Shown here: piece after piece, positions 17,729 through 26,149 of the stretch | Numbering within the stretch: the stretch's first letter is position 1 | Layout: each line of letters opens with the position of its first letter | From: Bradyrhizobium sp. AUGA SZCCT0158 | Lineage (GTDB): Bacteria; Pseudomonadota; Alphaproteobacteria; Rhizobiales; Xanthobacteraceae | Reading direction: 5' to 3' | DNA: 64,000 nt | Assembly (NCBI RefSeq): GCF_018130065.1 | Contig: NZ_JAFCME010000011.1 | Location: 173,753 to 237,752, forward strand | The notes under the pieces: generated by a model | Database searches by the model: none | Seen by the model: only the letters and a program-made list of their open reading frames with translations | What the model was told of the DNA's origin: nothing | Program-made: the position numbers and the translations under genes

Positions 17729-18583
17729 TCACCACGTGGCCGTACCCTTCATCGTCGGCTGGCCGTCCGAATTGGCGGTCCACAGTTCCGTGCCGGTGCC
17801 GGTGTCGTTGGCATTGACCGAGAACTCGCTGCCTTCGAACAGCGGCTGCACGCCGCGGTAGCCTAGTTTCTTCGGCGCCGCGCCGCCGTGCAGTTTGGCC
17901 GCGAACTCCACGATCAGGGCCGCCTGCAGCGGGCCGTGGAACACCAGCCCCGGATAGCCCTCGACCTTGGTGACGTAGTCGCGGTCGTAATGGATGCGGT
18001 GGCCGTTGAAGGTCAGCGCCGAGTAGCGGAACAGCAGCACGGGGTCGGCCATGTGGCTTTCGCGGTGCTTTGCGACCGGTGGCGGCGGGGGCGCCTTGGC
18101 AGGGGCGGACGGCGCCGCGCCCGACAGGTCGCGGTAGACGATGTCCTGGCGCTCGCGGATGGCAACGCCGCGCGGCGTCGTGATGGTGTGCTCGACCGCG
18201 ACAAAACATAACGCGCCGGTGCTGCCGGTCATCATGGCGACGTCAGCGATGCGCGAGGTACGTTTGGCCTCATCGCCGACGCGCAAGGCGTCCAGGAATT
18301 CGAGCTCGCCGCCGGCCCACATCCGCCGCGGCAGCGGCACCGGCGGCAGGAAACCGCCGCGGGTCGGATGGCCGTCGGGGCCGAGCATCGACATCGGAAA
18401 CACCGGCTGCGCCAGGCACCAATGCGTGGTCCAGGGCGCGGCGTCGCCGGTCCTGGGCTCGCCGATCTCCTGAAACAGTGTCGCGCGCAAACCCTTCACG
18501 AGTTGCGCGGTGACGATGTCGGAGGCCTCGGTGGTCTTTCCGATCCAGCCGCGCAAATGGTCGAGGTCGAGTTTTTCCGTCAT
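17729..18583 (-). CDS. MaoC-fold acyl-CoA hydratase/dehydratase, mesaconyl-C4-CoA-hydratase-like
   Basis: A 284-residue double hot-dog protein. The N-terminal half (1-150) holds MLGPDGHPTRGGFLPPVPLPRRMWAGG-type sequence. The C-terminal half has RYSALTFNGHRIHYDRDY, the hydratase motif with the catalytic Asp/His pair, then GLVFHGPLQAALI. Chloroflexus mesaconyl-C4-CoA hydratase and the related itaconyl-CoA hydratases share this form. The gene overlaps the CoA-transferase upstream by 4 bp (ATGA) and shares its operon with an acyl-CoA dehydrogenase. That points to a C4-C5 dicarboxylate or short-chain acid pathway. The exact substrate is inferred only. Confidence 0.75.
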   Translation of the reverse strand: MTEKLDLDHLRGWIGKTTEASDIVTAQLVKGLRATLFQEIGEPRTGDAAPWTTHWCLAQPVFPMSMLGPDGHPTRGGFLPPVPLPRRMWAGGELEFLDALRVGDEAKRTSRIADVAMMTGSTGALCFVAVEHTITTPRGVAIRERQDIVYRDLSGAAPSAPAKAPPPPPVAKHRESHMADPVLLFRYSALTFNGHRIHYDRDYVTKVEGYPGLVFHGPLQAALIVEFAAKLHGGAAPKKLGYRGVQPLFEGSEFSVNANDTGTGTELWTANSDGQPTMKGTATW

Positions 18584-19707
18584 GACGATTTTGCCCGTGC
18601 AGAAGCCTTGGGGAGTTCGACGTGCTCGCCGATCGCAGGGACCGCGCCGTAACGCCTGTTCTCACCGACGAAGATCGCAGCCGGCGCGGCGTAGCTGACC
18701 TTGCCCTTCGGCGTATCGACCTCGATGCGGCGCAGATGCGGATGGGTGGCAAGATCGGCCATGGTGTTGACCTCGGCAAACGCGATATCGGCGTTCGCGA
18801 GCCGCTTCAGCAGATCGACACGATCCATCGTGGCAAAGCTGTCGGCCACGATCTTGTCGGTCACAGTGCGATTCCTGACGCGCTCGACCATGTTGGCCAG
18901 GCGGGGATCATTGGGCAGATCGGGTTGATCCAGCACCTCGGCGCAGAGCTTCTTCCACTCGCGCTCGCTCTGGATCGAGATCAGGATGCCCTTGCCGTCC
19001 TTCGACTGGAATACGCCGTAGGGCGCAATGGACGGATGCGCCAGCGCCATCCGCTTCGGCGGGTTGCCGGCTTCCGAATTGATCAGCGGCACCGCCATCC
19101 AGTCGGCCATCACGTCGAACATCGAGATCCGGATATCGGCGCCCTTGCCGGTGCGTCCCCGCGCAATGAGTGCTTCGAGGATGGAAGCATGCGCGGTAGC
19201 GCCGGTGGCGATATCGACGACGGAAATGCCGACGCGGGACGGGCCTTCCGGCCCGCCGGTGATCGAGGCGAGGCCGCTCTCGGCCTGGATCAGGAGATCA
19301 TAGGCCTTGCGGTCGGCATAGGGGCCGTCGTCGCCATAGCCTGATATGGTGCAGCAGATCAGCGCCGGATAATCCTTGCGCAAACGCTCCAGCGAGAAGC
19401 CGAGCTTGTCCATCGAGCCGGGTTTCAGGTTCTGCAGCAGCACGTCGGCGCTGGCGATCAGTTCTTCCATCGCCACGCGGCCCTCTTTGGTGGCGAGGTC
19501 GACGACCACGGAATTCTTGCCGCGGTTGAGCCAGACGAAATAGCTGCTCTGTCCCTTCGCCGCGGCGTCATAGCCGCGCGCAAAATCACCCTCGGGGCGC
19601 TCCACCTTGATGACATGGGCGCCGGCATCCGCCAGCCGTGAGCTGCAAAACGGCGCAGCGACCGCCTGTTCGACGGCGACGACGATCAATCCTTCAAGCG
19701 GCAGCAT
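18580..19707 (-). CDS. CaiB/BaiF family (class III) CoA-transferase
   Basis: A 375-residue CoA-transferase beginning LPLEGLIVVAVEQAVAAPFC, with DAGAHVIKVERPEGDFARGYD at 27-47 and the large-domain SGYGDDGPYADRKAYDLLIQ. The family's catalytic Asp falls in this YD segment. It lies between the acyl-CoA dehydrogenase (9 bp upstream) and the hydratase (4-bp overlap), forming a tight three-gene operon. It would activate the free acid to its CoA ester for the other two enzymes. It is related to, but clearly distinct from, the copy at 988-2193. Confidence 0.85.
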   Translation of the reverse strand: MLPLEGLIVVAVEQAVAAPFCSSRLADAGAHVIKVERPEGDFARGYDAAAKGQSSYFVWLNRGKNSVVVDLATKEGRVAMEELIASADVLLQNLKPGSMDKLGFSLERLRKDYPALICCTISGYGDDGPYADRKAYDLLIQAESGLASITGGPEGPSRVGISVVDIATGATAHASILEALIARGRTGKGADIRISMFDVMADWMAVPLINSEAGNPPKRMALAHPSIAPYGVFQSKDGKGILISIQSEREWKKLCAEVLDQPDLPNDPRLANMVERVRNRTVTDKIVADSFATMDRVDLLKRLANADIAFAEVNTMADLATHPHLRRIEVDTPKGKVSYAAPAAIFVGENRRYGAVPAIGEHVELPKASARAKSS

Positions 19708-19716
19708 TATTTGTTC

Positions 19717-20886
19717 TCAGTAGGAGCGGGGCATGCCGAGCACATGCTCGGACACGAACGACAGAATGAGATTGGTCGAGATCGGCGCGACCTGATAGAG
19801 CCGCGTCTCGCGGAACTTGCGCTCGACGTCGTATTCCTCGGCGAAGGCAAAGCCGCCATGGGTCTGCACGCAGGCATTGGCGGCTTCCCAGGAGGCGTCG
19901 GCTGCCAGCATCTTGGCCATGTTGGCTTCGGCGCCGCAATCGAGCCCGGCTTCATATTTGCGGGTGGCTTCCTTCACCATCAGCTCGGCCGCGCGCATCT
20001 GCGCATAGGCCTTGGCGATCGGGAACTGGACGCCCTGGTTCTGGCCGATCGGACGGCCGAACACCACGCGCTCCTTGGCATAGGCGGTGGCTTTGGCGAT
20101 GAACCATTTGGCGTCGCCGATGCATTCGGACGCAATCAGGATACGCTCGGCGTTCATGCCTGACAGGATGTAGCGGAAACCCTTGCCTTCCTCGCCGATC
20201 AGATTTTCGGCGGGCACCCGCATGTCCGCGAAGAACACTTCCGTGGTGGCGTGGTTCATCATGGTGCGGATCGGGCGGATTTCCAGGCCGTTGCCTTTCG
20301 CTTCGCGCATGTCGACGATGAACACCGACAGACCATCGGTGCGCTTCTTGGCGTCTTCCTTCGGCGTGGTGCGCGCCAGGAGGATCATCAGGTCGGAATA
20401 TTCGGCGCGGCTGGTCCAGATCTTCTGGCCGTTGACGATGTAGCCATTGTTGCCGTCGCGCTTGGCAAAGGTCTTCAGCGAGGAGGTATCGGTGCCGCTG
20501 GTGGGCTCGGTGACACCGAAGGCCTGCAGCCGCAATTCGCCGCTGGCGATCTTGGGCAGCCATTTTGCCTTCTGCTCGTCGCTGCCGTGCCGCAGCAGCG
20601 TGCCCATCGTGTACATCTGGGCGTGGCAGCCGCCGCCATTGCAGCCGGCGCGCTGGATCTCTTCGAGAATCGCGGCCGCCGCCGACAGCTTTAGCCCGGC
20701 GCCGTTATATTCCTCGGGGATCAGCACCGAGAGATAGCCCGCCTGCGTCAGCGCATCGACGAACTCGCTCGGATATTTCATCTCGCGGTCGAGCTTGCGC
20801 CAGTATTCGCCGGGGTATTGGGCGCAGAGTTTCGCGACCGCGTTGCGGATGTCGGCGTATTCGTCTTGCTGTTCGAGTGCGGTCAT
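19717..20886 (-). CDS. acyl-CoA dehydrogenase
   Basis: A 389-residue FAD-dependent acyl-CoA dehydrogenase with the three family domains. FGVTEPTSGTDTSSLKTFAKR contacts FAD, IWTSRAEYSDLMILLART leads the beta domain, and GMNAERILIASECIGDAKW starts the C-terminal bundle with the Glu position of short/branched-chain enzymes. HGGFAFAEEYDVERKFRETRLYQVAPISTNLI is the closing motif. It heads the operon with the CoA-transferase and hydratase, divergent from a LysR gene that probably controls it. Chain-length preference cannot be told. Confidence 0.88.
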   Translation of the reverse strand: MTALEQQDEYADIRNAVAKLCAQYPGEYWRKLDREMKYPSEFVDALTQAGYLSVLIPEEYNGAGLKLSAAAAILEEIQRAGCNGGGCHAQMYTMGTLLRHGSDEQKAKWLPKIASGELRLQAFGVTEPTSGTDTSSLKTFAKRDGNNGYIVNGQKIWTSRAEYSDLMILLARTTPKEDAKKRTDGLSVFIVDMREAKGNGLEIRPIRTMMNHATTEVFFADMRVPAENLIGEEGKGFRYILSGMNAERILIASECIGDAKWFIAKATAYAKERVVFGRPIGQNQGVQFPIAKAYAQMRAAELMVKEATRKYEAGLDCGAEANMAKMLAADASWEAANACVQTHGGFAFAEEYDVERKFRETRLYQVAPISTNLILSFVSEHVLGMPRSY

Positions 20887-20993
20887 TTGGAGTGCCGTTG
20901 TGATTGGGGATGGGCGTGGAGTTGTGAAACCACCGGTAAGTCCCTATGCTCGATTGTTATAGCGTATTAACCCGCATTCCAAGATTGGCAAGC
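20887..20993. promoter_or_regulatory. divergent promoter region, acyl-CoA operon / LysR gene
   Basis: 107 bp between the two starts. It holds TTGTTATAGCGTATTAACC, an AT-rich imperfect dyad with the T-N11-A form typical of LysR-type binding sites. The arrangement suggests that the LysR protein controls both directions. Confidence 0.5.
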
Positions 20994-21917
20994 ATGGATT
21001 TCCGACAGCTGAGGACGTTCAGTTGCGTGGCCGAACTCGGAAGCCTCAGCAAGGCCTCCGACACGTTGCGGGTCGCGCAGCCGGCGCTCAGCCGCCAGAT
21101 CAAGCTGCTCGAACACGAGCTGCGCGCCGAGCTGTTTACCCGCAACGGCCGCGGCATGGTGCTGACCGAGGCCGGCCGCCTGCTGCTGGCGCGGACCGCC
21201 GGCATCGTCCGGCAAATCGACCAAATTCGCGACGATATCCAGTCCTCCGGCGGCCCGCCGTCGGGACGGGTGGTGCTGGGTCTGGTTCCAACGGTTAGCT
21301 GCGTGATCTCGGCGCGGCTGGCGCGGCGCACCGTCGAAAGCTACCCGGGCATCTCGCTCTGCATCGTCGAGAGCTACAGCGGGCATTTGATCGAGTGGTT
21401 GCATCGCGGCCAGATGGATCTCGCCGTGATCTACGGACCGTCGGCCGACCTGCACCTCACCGTGCAACACCTCGGCCGCGACAAGATCGTGGCGGTCGGC
21501 CCGCGCGGTTGCGGGCTGACGAAGAAGAAGCAGGTCGATATCGACTGGCTGCTGCGGCAGCGGCTGGTGTTGCCCAGTCATTCGCACGGGCTCCGGACGC
21601 TGATCGAGCATGCGGCGGCCAAGAAGAAGCTGAAGCTCGATGTCCAGGTCGAGGCGGATTCCTTTCGCGTCCTCACCAGCCTGGTCGAGGAGGGGCTCGG
21701 ATATGCGCTGCTGCCGCCGTCCTCGCTGCGCGCGGAAGTCGCCGACGGCCGGCTGGAAGTCGCCACGATTTCAAAACCGGCGCCGATGCGCGAACTCACC
21801 ATCGCCTCCCCCATCGAGCATCCCGGGTCGACCGCCATCACGCTCGTCACTGATCTGCTCCGCAAGGAGGTCGACGCCTGCCGCAAGGAAGGCCTCTGGG
21901 ATATCCAGGTCGGCTGA
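20994..21917 (+). CDS. LysR family transcriptional regulator
   Basis: A 307-residue LTTR. The N-terminal helix-turn-helix is MDFRQLRTFSCVAELGSLSK plus the recognition segment LRVAQPALSRQIKLLE (residues 1-60), followed by the linker helix. The C-terminal periplasmic-binding-like domain starts near GRVVLGLVPTVSC. I chose ATG 20994, 48 bp inside the longest frame, because it opens exactly at the family start. It is divergent from the acyl-CoA dehydrogenase/CoA-transferase/hydratase operon and is the obvious candidate regulator of it. Confidence 0.9.
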   Translation: MDFRQLRTFSCVAELGSLSKASDTLRVAQPALSRQIKLLEHELRAELFTRNGRGMVLTEAGRLLLARTAGIVRQIDQIRDDIQSSGGPPSGRVVLGLVPTVSCVISARLARRTVESYPGISLCIVESYSGHLIEWLHRGQMDLAVIYGPSADLHLTVQHLGRDKIVAVGPRGCGLTKKKQVDIDWLLRQRLVLPSHSHGLRTLIEHAAAKKKLKLDVQVEADSFRVLTSLVEEGLGYALLPPSSLRAEVADGRLEVATISKPAPMRELTIASPIEHPGSTAITLVTDLLRKEVDACRKEGLWDIQVG

Positions 21918-21922
21918 GGCGA

Positions 21923-22513
21923 TTACGTAACCGCAAACCCCAGATTTTCCCGGAACCGGTTCTTCAGGAACACGCCGTCGCGCGGCGGCAGCGCGCGATC
22001 GACATGGCCGGTAGCGATACGAATGCGCGCCAGCCGCGGCCCGGCGTCGATGCGCTGCAGCGTCGGCCGATAATCGTTGACGCCCTTGATGTCGGTGATT
22101 TCGGTGACCGAGCGAAAGCCCGCGCCGGTCGCGATCACGTCGAGCTGGGCGCCGAGACCGGAATGGCTGACCTGCATGCCGGTCTCGCCGAAATGGCCGT
22201 TGTCGAGAATGACGATGGTCAGATTGCCCGGCGTCTTGGTGGCGATCGTCAGCAGGCTGCCGATGCCCATCAACTGTTCGCCGTCGCCGGTGATGACGGC
22301 GACCGGCCGCTTCGGTTGCGCGAGCGCAAGGCCAAGGCCAACCATGCCGGCTCCGCCCATCGCGCCCCACAAATAGAAATTGGCAGGGCTCTCGCCGGCA
22401 TCGAACACGTCGTACGACGCCGAGCCGAGCCCGGTCACGACAAGCAGGTCCTTGCGATCGGCGAGCAGTGCCTTGACGGCCTCGCGGCGGCCAAGCGTGA
22501 AATTCTGGACCAT
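21923..22513 (-). CDS. ThDP-binding decarboxylase, beta (C-terminal) subunit, sulfopyruvate/phosphonopyruvate decarboxylase-like
   Basis: A 196-residue protein equal to the ThDP pyrophosphate-binding domain alone. GDGEQLMGIGSLLTIATKTPGNLTIVILDNGHFGETG carries the GDG...N metal/diphosphate motif. ComE-type sulfopyruvate decarboxylases split the enzyme this way. The start at 22513 overlaps the stop of the upstream alpha gene as TGATG, showing translational coupling and an intended 1:1 complex. The substrate is probably a 3-substituted pyruvate, but there is no sulfonate or phosphonate gene nearby to settle it. Confidence 0.78.
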   Translation of the reverse strand: MVQNFTLGRREAVKALLADRKDLLVVTGLGSASYDVFDAGESPANFYLWGAMGGAGMVGLGLALAQPKRPVAVITGDGEQLMGIGSLLTIATKTPGNLTIVILDNGHFGETGMQVSHSGLGAQLDVIATGAGFRSVTEITDIKGVNDYRPTLQRIDAGPRLARIRIATGHVDRALPPRDGVFLKNRFRENLGFAVT

Positions 22514-23079
22514 CACTTCGTCTCCGTCCATTTCTTGCGGCCCAGCATGCGCTGCGAGATAAGCACCGCGATCTGCTGGTCGCTCTCGAACGCCAGTGAA
22601 CAGGCGGCCGAAATAACCTCTTCTGCGTCTTCAGGCCGTTCGAGCCTGAACACGGTGATGCCCATGATCTCGAACGCCTGCGGCGTCGCTTTCCCCATCG
22701 GGATTTGCCACGGATTGAATTCGGCCCATTCGCCGCGCATCGTCACCAATGTCAGGAACGGCAGGCGGCAGCTCGCGGCCAGCGAAAACATGTTCACGCA
22801 ATTGCCGACGCCGCTCGACTGCATCAACAGCACCGAGCGATCGCCCCCGAGCCAGGCGCCGGCGGACAGCGCGACGCCTTCCTCTTCGGTGGTCAGCACG
22901 GTGGTCTGGATCGCTGGATCGGCGTGCGACAGCTCGATCAGGCGGGAGTGGCCGGCATCGGGAACATAGGAGATTTGCGAGACGCCATGCGCTTTCAGCG
23001 TCTTGTAGATCTGCGCCGGCCAGCTTAGGCCGGACTGGGTATCGTCTTTGGCGTCATCCCTGACAGCAACATCGTTCAT
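22513..23079 (-). CDS. ThDP-binding decarboxylase, alpha (N-terminal) subunit, sulfopyruvate/phosphonopyruvate decarboxylase-like
   Basis: A 188-residue protein equal to the PYR domain of a ThDP enzyme. VSQISYVPDAGHSRLIEL opens the fold, and TTEEEGVALSAGAWLGGDRS carries the Glu that activates the thiazolium ring. GVGNCVNMFSLAASCRLPFL follows. It completes the active site only together with the beta subunit encoded 1 nt into its own stop codon. It lies between a LysR gene and the two P450 genes on the same strand, 170 bp from the nearer one, so a shared transcript with the P450s is possible but not shown. Confidence 0.78.
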   Translation of the reverse strand: MNDVAVRDDAKDDTQSGLSWPAQIYKTLKAHGVSQISYVPDAGHSRLIELSHADPAIQTTVLTTEEEGVALSAGAWLGGDRSVLLMQSSGVGNCVNMFSLAASCRLPFLTLVTMRGEWAEFNPWQIPMGKATPQAFEIMGITVFRLERPEDAEEVISAACSLAFESDQQIAVLISQRMLGRKKWTETK

Positions 23080-23252
23080 GGCAGCCTCGGTTCCGGGTCA
23101 CGTCTCCTGCGTGACCACGGCCAAGGTTTAGCCCAGAAGACCGCAGTGCGGCCTTCTCATCTGGTTCAAGCTGCCATGCCGCGATGTTATAGGGGCGCCG
23201 GTAAAGCCTTTGGCGTTGATAGCTTCGGCGCGATCAGGCGAATTGAGCTCGC

Positions 23253-24524
23253 TCAGGAAATCCGCGCCGGCAGCGATTCGATGCCGCGCACGAAACTGGA
23301 ATAGACCCGCTTCGGCTCGCCGACCACCTCGATGCGATCGAACCGCTTCAGCATTTCCTGCCACACGATTTTCAGCTGCAACTCGGCCAGCCGCATGCCG
23401 ACGCAGCGGTGGATACCGAAGCCGAACGAAAGGTGGGTGCGGGGCCGGGCGCGGTCGATGATGAATTCGTCGGGCTTCTCGATACCCTCCTCGTCGCGAT
23501 TGCCCGAGACGTACCACATCACGACGCGGTCACCCTTTGCGATCTTCTTGCCGCCGATCTCGGTATCGACCAGCGCGGTGCGCCGCATATGCGCCAAGGG
23601 AGTCTGCCAGCGGATCACTTCCGGCACCATGCTGTCGATCAGCGCCGGATTGTCGCGCAGCTTCTGGTACTGCTCGGGATGCTCGTTCAGCGCCAGCACC
23701 GAGCCGCTCATGGTGTTGCGGGTGGTGTCGTTGCCGCCGACGATCAAGAGGATGATGTTGCCCATCAGATTGTCGGGGTCCATGTGCCGCGTCGCGTCGC
23801 TGTGGGCCATCATGGACAGCAGGTCGTTGCGCGGCTCGCTGTTGACGCGCTCATTCCAGAGCTTTGAGAAATAGGCGTAGCATTCGTCCATTTCCTGGCG
23901 CCGCTGTTCCGGGGATTCCACGACGCCGCTCTTGGGCAGCGCGGTCGAAACGTCGGACCAGCGCGTCAGCTTGCGCCGTTCTTCCCAGGGGAAGTCGAAC
24001 AGCGTTGCCAGCATCTGCGTCGTCAGTTCGATCGATACGCGGTCGACGAAGTTGAAGGTCTCGTTGCGCGGCAGATTGTCCAGCACCTTGCAGGCGCGCT
24101 CGCGGATCAGTTTTGCCAGCTCGTCCAGGTGCGTCGGCGTGAACATCGGCGACACCGTCTTGCGCTGCGAGGAGTGCCGCGGCTGGTCCATCGCGATGAA
24201 GCTCGGATAGTCATAGCCGGGCGGTACGTCGCGGATCGAAATGCCGCCGAGTGTCGAGTCGGAGGAGAAGATGCCGTGGTTGGTGTCGACATGCATGATG
24301 TCGTTGTATTTGGTCACCGACCAATAGGGTTCGATCGGCGCGTTGGTGCAGTAATGTACCGGCTCTTCCTTGCGCAGCCGCTCGAACCACGGCCACAACG
24401 TATCGTTCTGGAACAGCTTTGGCGCACCGGGGTGAAAATCCTTCAGCGGCGTCGAGTAGGCCTCTTCGCGCGCGGCGCGCAGAAGCTCTTGTCTGTCGGC
24501 TCGGATCGCGGCCTGGACGTTCAT
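23253..24524 (-). CDS. cytochrome P450, CYP153-like, copy A
   Basis: A 423-residue soluble bacterial P450. The I-helix oxygen-activating motif is LLIVGGNDTTRNTMSGSV, the ExxR is EVIRW, and the heme loop FGFGIHRCVG places the thiolate ligand at Cys374. YWSVTKYNDIMHVDTNHGIFSS and the overall pattern resemble CYP153 terminal alkane/fatty-acid hydroxylases as I remember them. It is a close tandem paralogue of 24630-25916. No ferredoxin or ferredoxin reductase gene is adjacent, so electrons must come from partners elsewhere. The substrate is probably a medium-chain aliphatic compound; this is inference. Confidence 0.88.
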   Translation of the reverse strand: MNVQAAIRADRQELLRAAREEAYSTPLKDFHPGAPKLFQNDTLWPWFERLRKEEPVHYCTNAPIEPYWSVTKYNDIMHVDTNHGIFSSDSTLGGISIRDVPPGYDYPSFIAMDQPRHSSQRKTVSPMFTPTHLDELAKLIRERACKVLDNLPRNETFNFVDRVSIELTTQMLATLFDFPWEERRKLTRWSDVSTALPKSGVVESPEQRRQEMDECYAYFSKLWNERVNSEPRNDLLSMMAHSDATRHMDPDNLMGNIILLIVGGNDTTRNTMSGSVLALNEHPEQYQKLRDNPALIDSMVPEVIRWQTPLAHMRRTALVDTEIGGKKIAKGDRVVMWYVSGNRDEEGIEKPDEFIIDRARPRTHLSFGFGIHRCVGMRLAELQLKIVWQEMLKRFDRIEVVGEPKRVYSSFVRGIESLPARIS

Positions 24525-24629
24525 CGTCGTTCATCCCCGGGTACAGGAAACGTTGAAGGAATGTATTAGACTATAACTTATAGGCCTTCTAAGGGCAAAG
24601 CCCGTGCAGGTAGTTGCGGAACTGGCTGC

Positions 24630-25916
24630 CTAGTTCGAGATGCGCGCGGGCAGGGTCTCGTAACCCTTGACAAAGCTTGAATAAACCCGCTTCGGCTCAT
24701 CCATCACCTCGATCTTGTCGAAGCGCTTGAGGATCTCTTCCCAGATAATCTTCAATTGCAGTTCCGCCAGCCGCAAGCCGACGCAGCGGTGGATGCCGAA
24801 GCCGAAGGAGATGTGGGTGCGCGGCCGGGCGCGGTCGATGATGAACTCGTAAGGGCGTTCGATGATCTCTTCGTCACGGTTGCCCGAGACGTACCACATC
24901 ACGACCTTGTCGCCCTTTTTGATCTGCTTGCCGCGGAACTCGATATCCTCGAGCGCGGTGCGCCGCATATGCGCCAGCGGCGTCTGCCAGCGGATCACCT
25001 CGGGAACGAAACTGTCGATCAGCGCGGGATTGTCGCGCAGCTTGCTGTACTGATCCGGATTTTTGCTCAGCGCATAGATGCTGCCCGACAGCGTGTTGCG
25101 GGTGGTGTCGTTGCCGCCGACGATCAAGAGGATCAGGTTGCCGAGGAAATTCTTCGGGTCCATGTCGCGGGTGGCTTCGCTGTGCGCCATCATCGACAGC
25201 AGATCGCTCTTCGGCGGCTGGTTGATCCGGTCTTTCCAGAGCGTGGCGAAATAGGTCGCGCATTCCAGAAGCTCGGCCTGCCGCGCCTCTTCGGTCGGGA
25301 CGAGGCCGCCGGGCCCGGGAATCGTCGTCGCAATGTCGGACCAGCGCGTCAGCTTGCGGCGGTCCTCCCAGGGGAAGTCGAACAGCACCGCGAGCATCTG
25401 CGTGGTGAGCTCGATCGAGACCCGGTCGACCCAGTCGAACACTTCGCCGCGCGGCAGATTGTCGAGGCATTCGGCCGACCGCTTGCGGATGTTGATCGCG
25501 AGCTGGTCGAGATGGGTCGGCGTGAACATCGGCGCTACGGTCTTGCGCTGCGCCGAGTGGCGCGGCTGGTCCATGGCGATGAAGCTTTCGCGGCGCAGAT
25601 CGGTCGCGACGTCGCGGATGGTGATGCCGCCGAGATAGGCCGCCGACGAGAACACCGCGTGATTGGTCTCGATGTCCATGATGTCGTTGTATTTGGTGAT
25701 CGACCAATACGGCCCGAACATGCTGTCCTTGCAGTAATGCACCGGCGCTTCCCGGCGCAGCCGGTCGAAATACGGCCAGAACGTATCGGTCTTGAACAGT
25801 TCGGGATCGCCGGGGTCGAACTCGGCCAGCGGCAGCGAATAAGCGCGCTCGCGTGCGGCCTTTTGCCGGGAGTCCAGTTCAATGGAATCCTGGGTGAGTT
25901 CGATGGTTCCCTGCAT
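24630..25916 (-). CDS. cytochrome P450, CYP153-like, copy B
   Basis: A 428-residue P450, the first of the tandem pair. It has the I-helix LLIVGGNDTTRNTLSGSIYA, ExxR in EVIRWQTPLAHMRRT and heme-binding FGFGIHRCVG with Cys378. It shares long identical blocks with copy A, but the N-terminal 40 residues and the 180-200 loop differ, so substrate range may have diverged after duplication. A 105-bp gap separates the two genes, so they may be one transcript. As with copy A, no redox partner lies next to it. The 230-bp divergent region to ivd must hold its promoter. Confidence 0.88.
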   Translation of the reverse strand: MQGTIELTQDSIELDSRQKAARERAYSLPLAEFDPGDPELFKTDTFWPYFDRLRREAPVHYCKDSMFGPYWSITKYNDIMDIETNHAVFSSAAYLGGITIRDVATDLRRESFIAMDQPRHSAQRKTVAPMFTPTHLDQLAINIRKRSAECLDNLPRGEVFDWVDRVSIELTTQMLAVLFDFPWEDRRKLTRWSDIATTIPGPGGLVPTEEARQAELLECATYFATLWKDRINQPPKSDLLSMMAHSEATRDMDPKNFLGNLILLIVGGNDTTRNTLSGSIYALSKNPDQYSKLRDNPALIDSFVPEVIRWQTPLAHMRRTALEDIEFRGKQIKKGDKVVMWYVSGNRDEEIIERPYEFIIDRARPRTHISFGFGIHRCVGLRLAELQLKIIWEEILKRFDKIEVMDEPKRVYSSFVKGYETLPARISN

Positions 25917-26149
25917 GGAGCGGCTCCCTGATTGTTTTCCGCGCGCCGGGATTCGCCCGGTGGCGGTATTTTGGGGTGATTACAGCCGTTCGTACGTGCC
26001 GGGGCAAGGGACAGTTTTGATGCTTTGGCCGCATTGAACTTTACCCCCGGCCGGGGCCGATACGGAGCCGTATCATTCCTCGTGACAAGCGCGCCTGCAG
26101 GGGTTAAGGCTTATCCCAACAACGATATTTCGCCGGAGGTCGCCCGACC

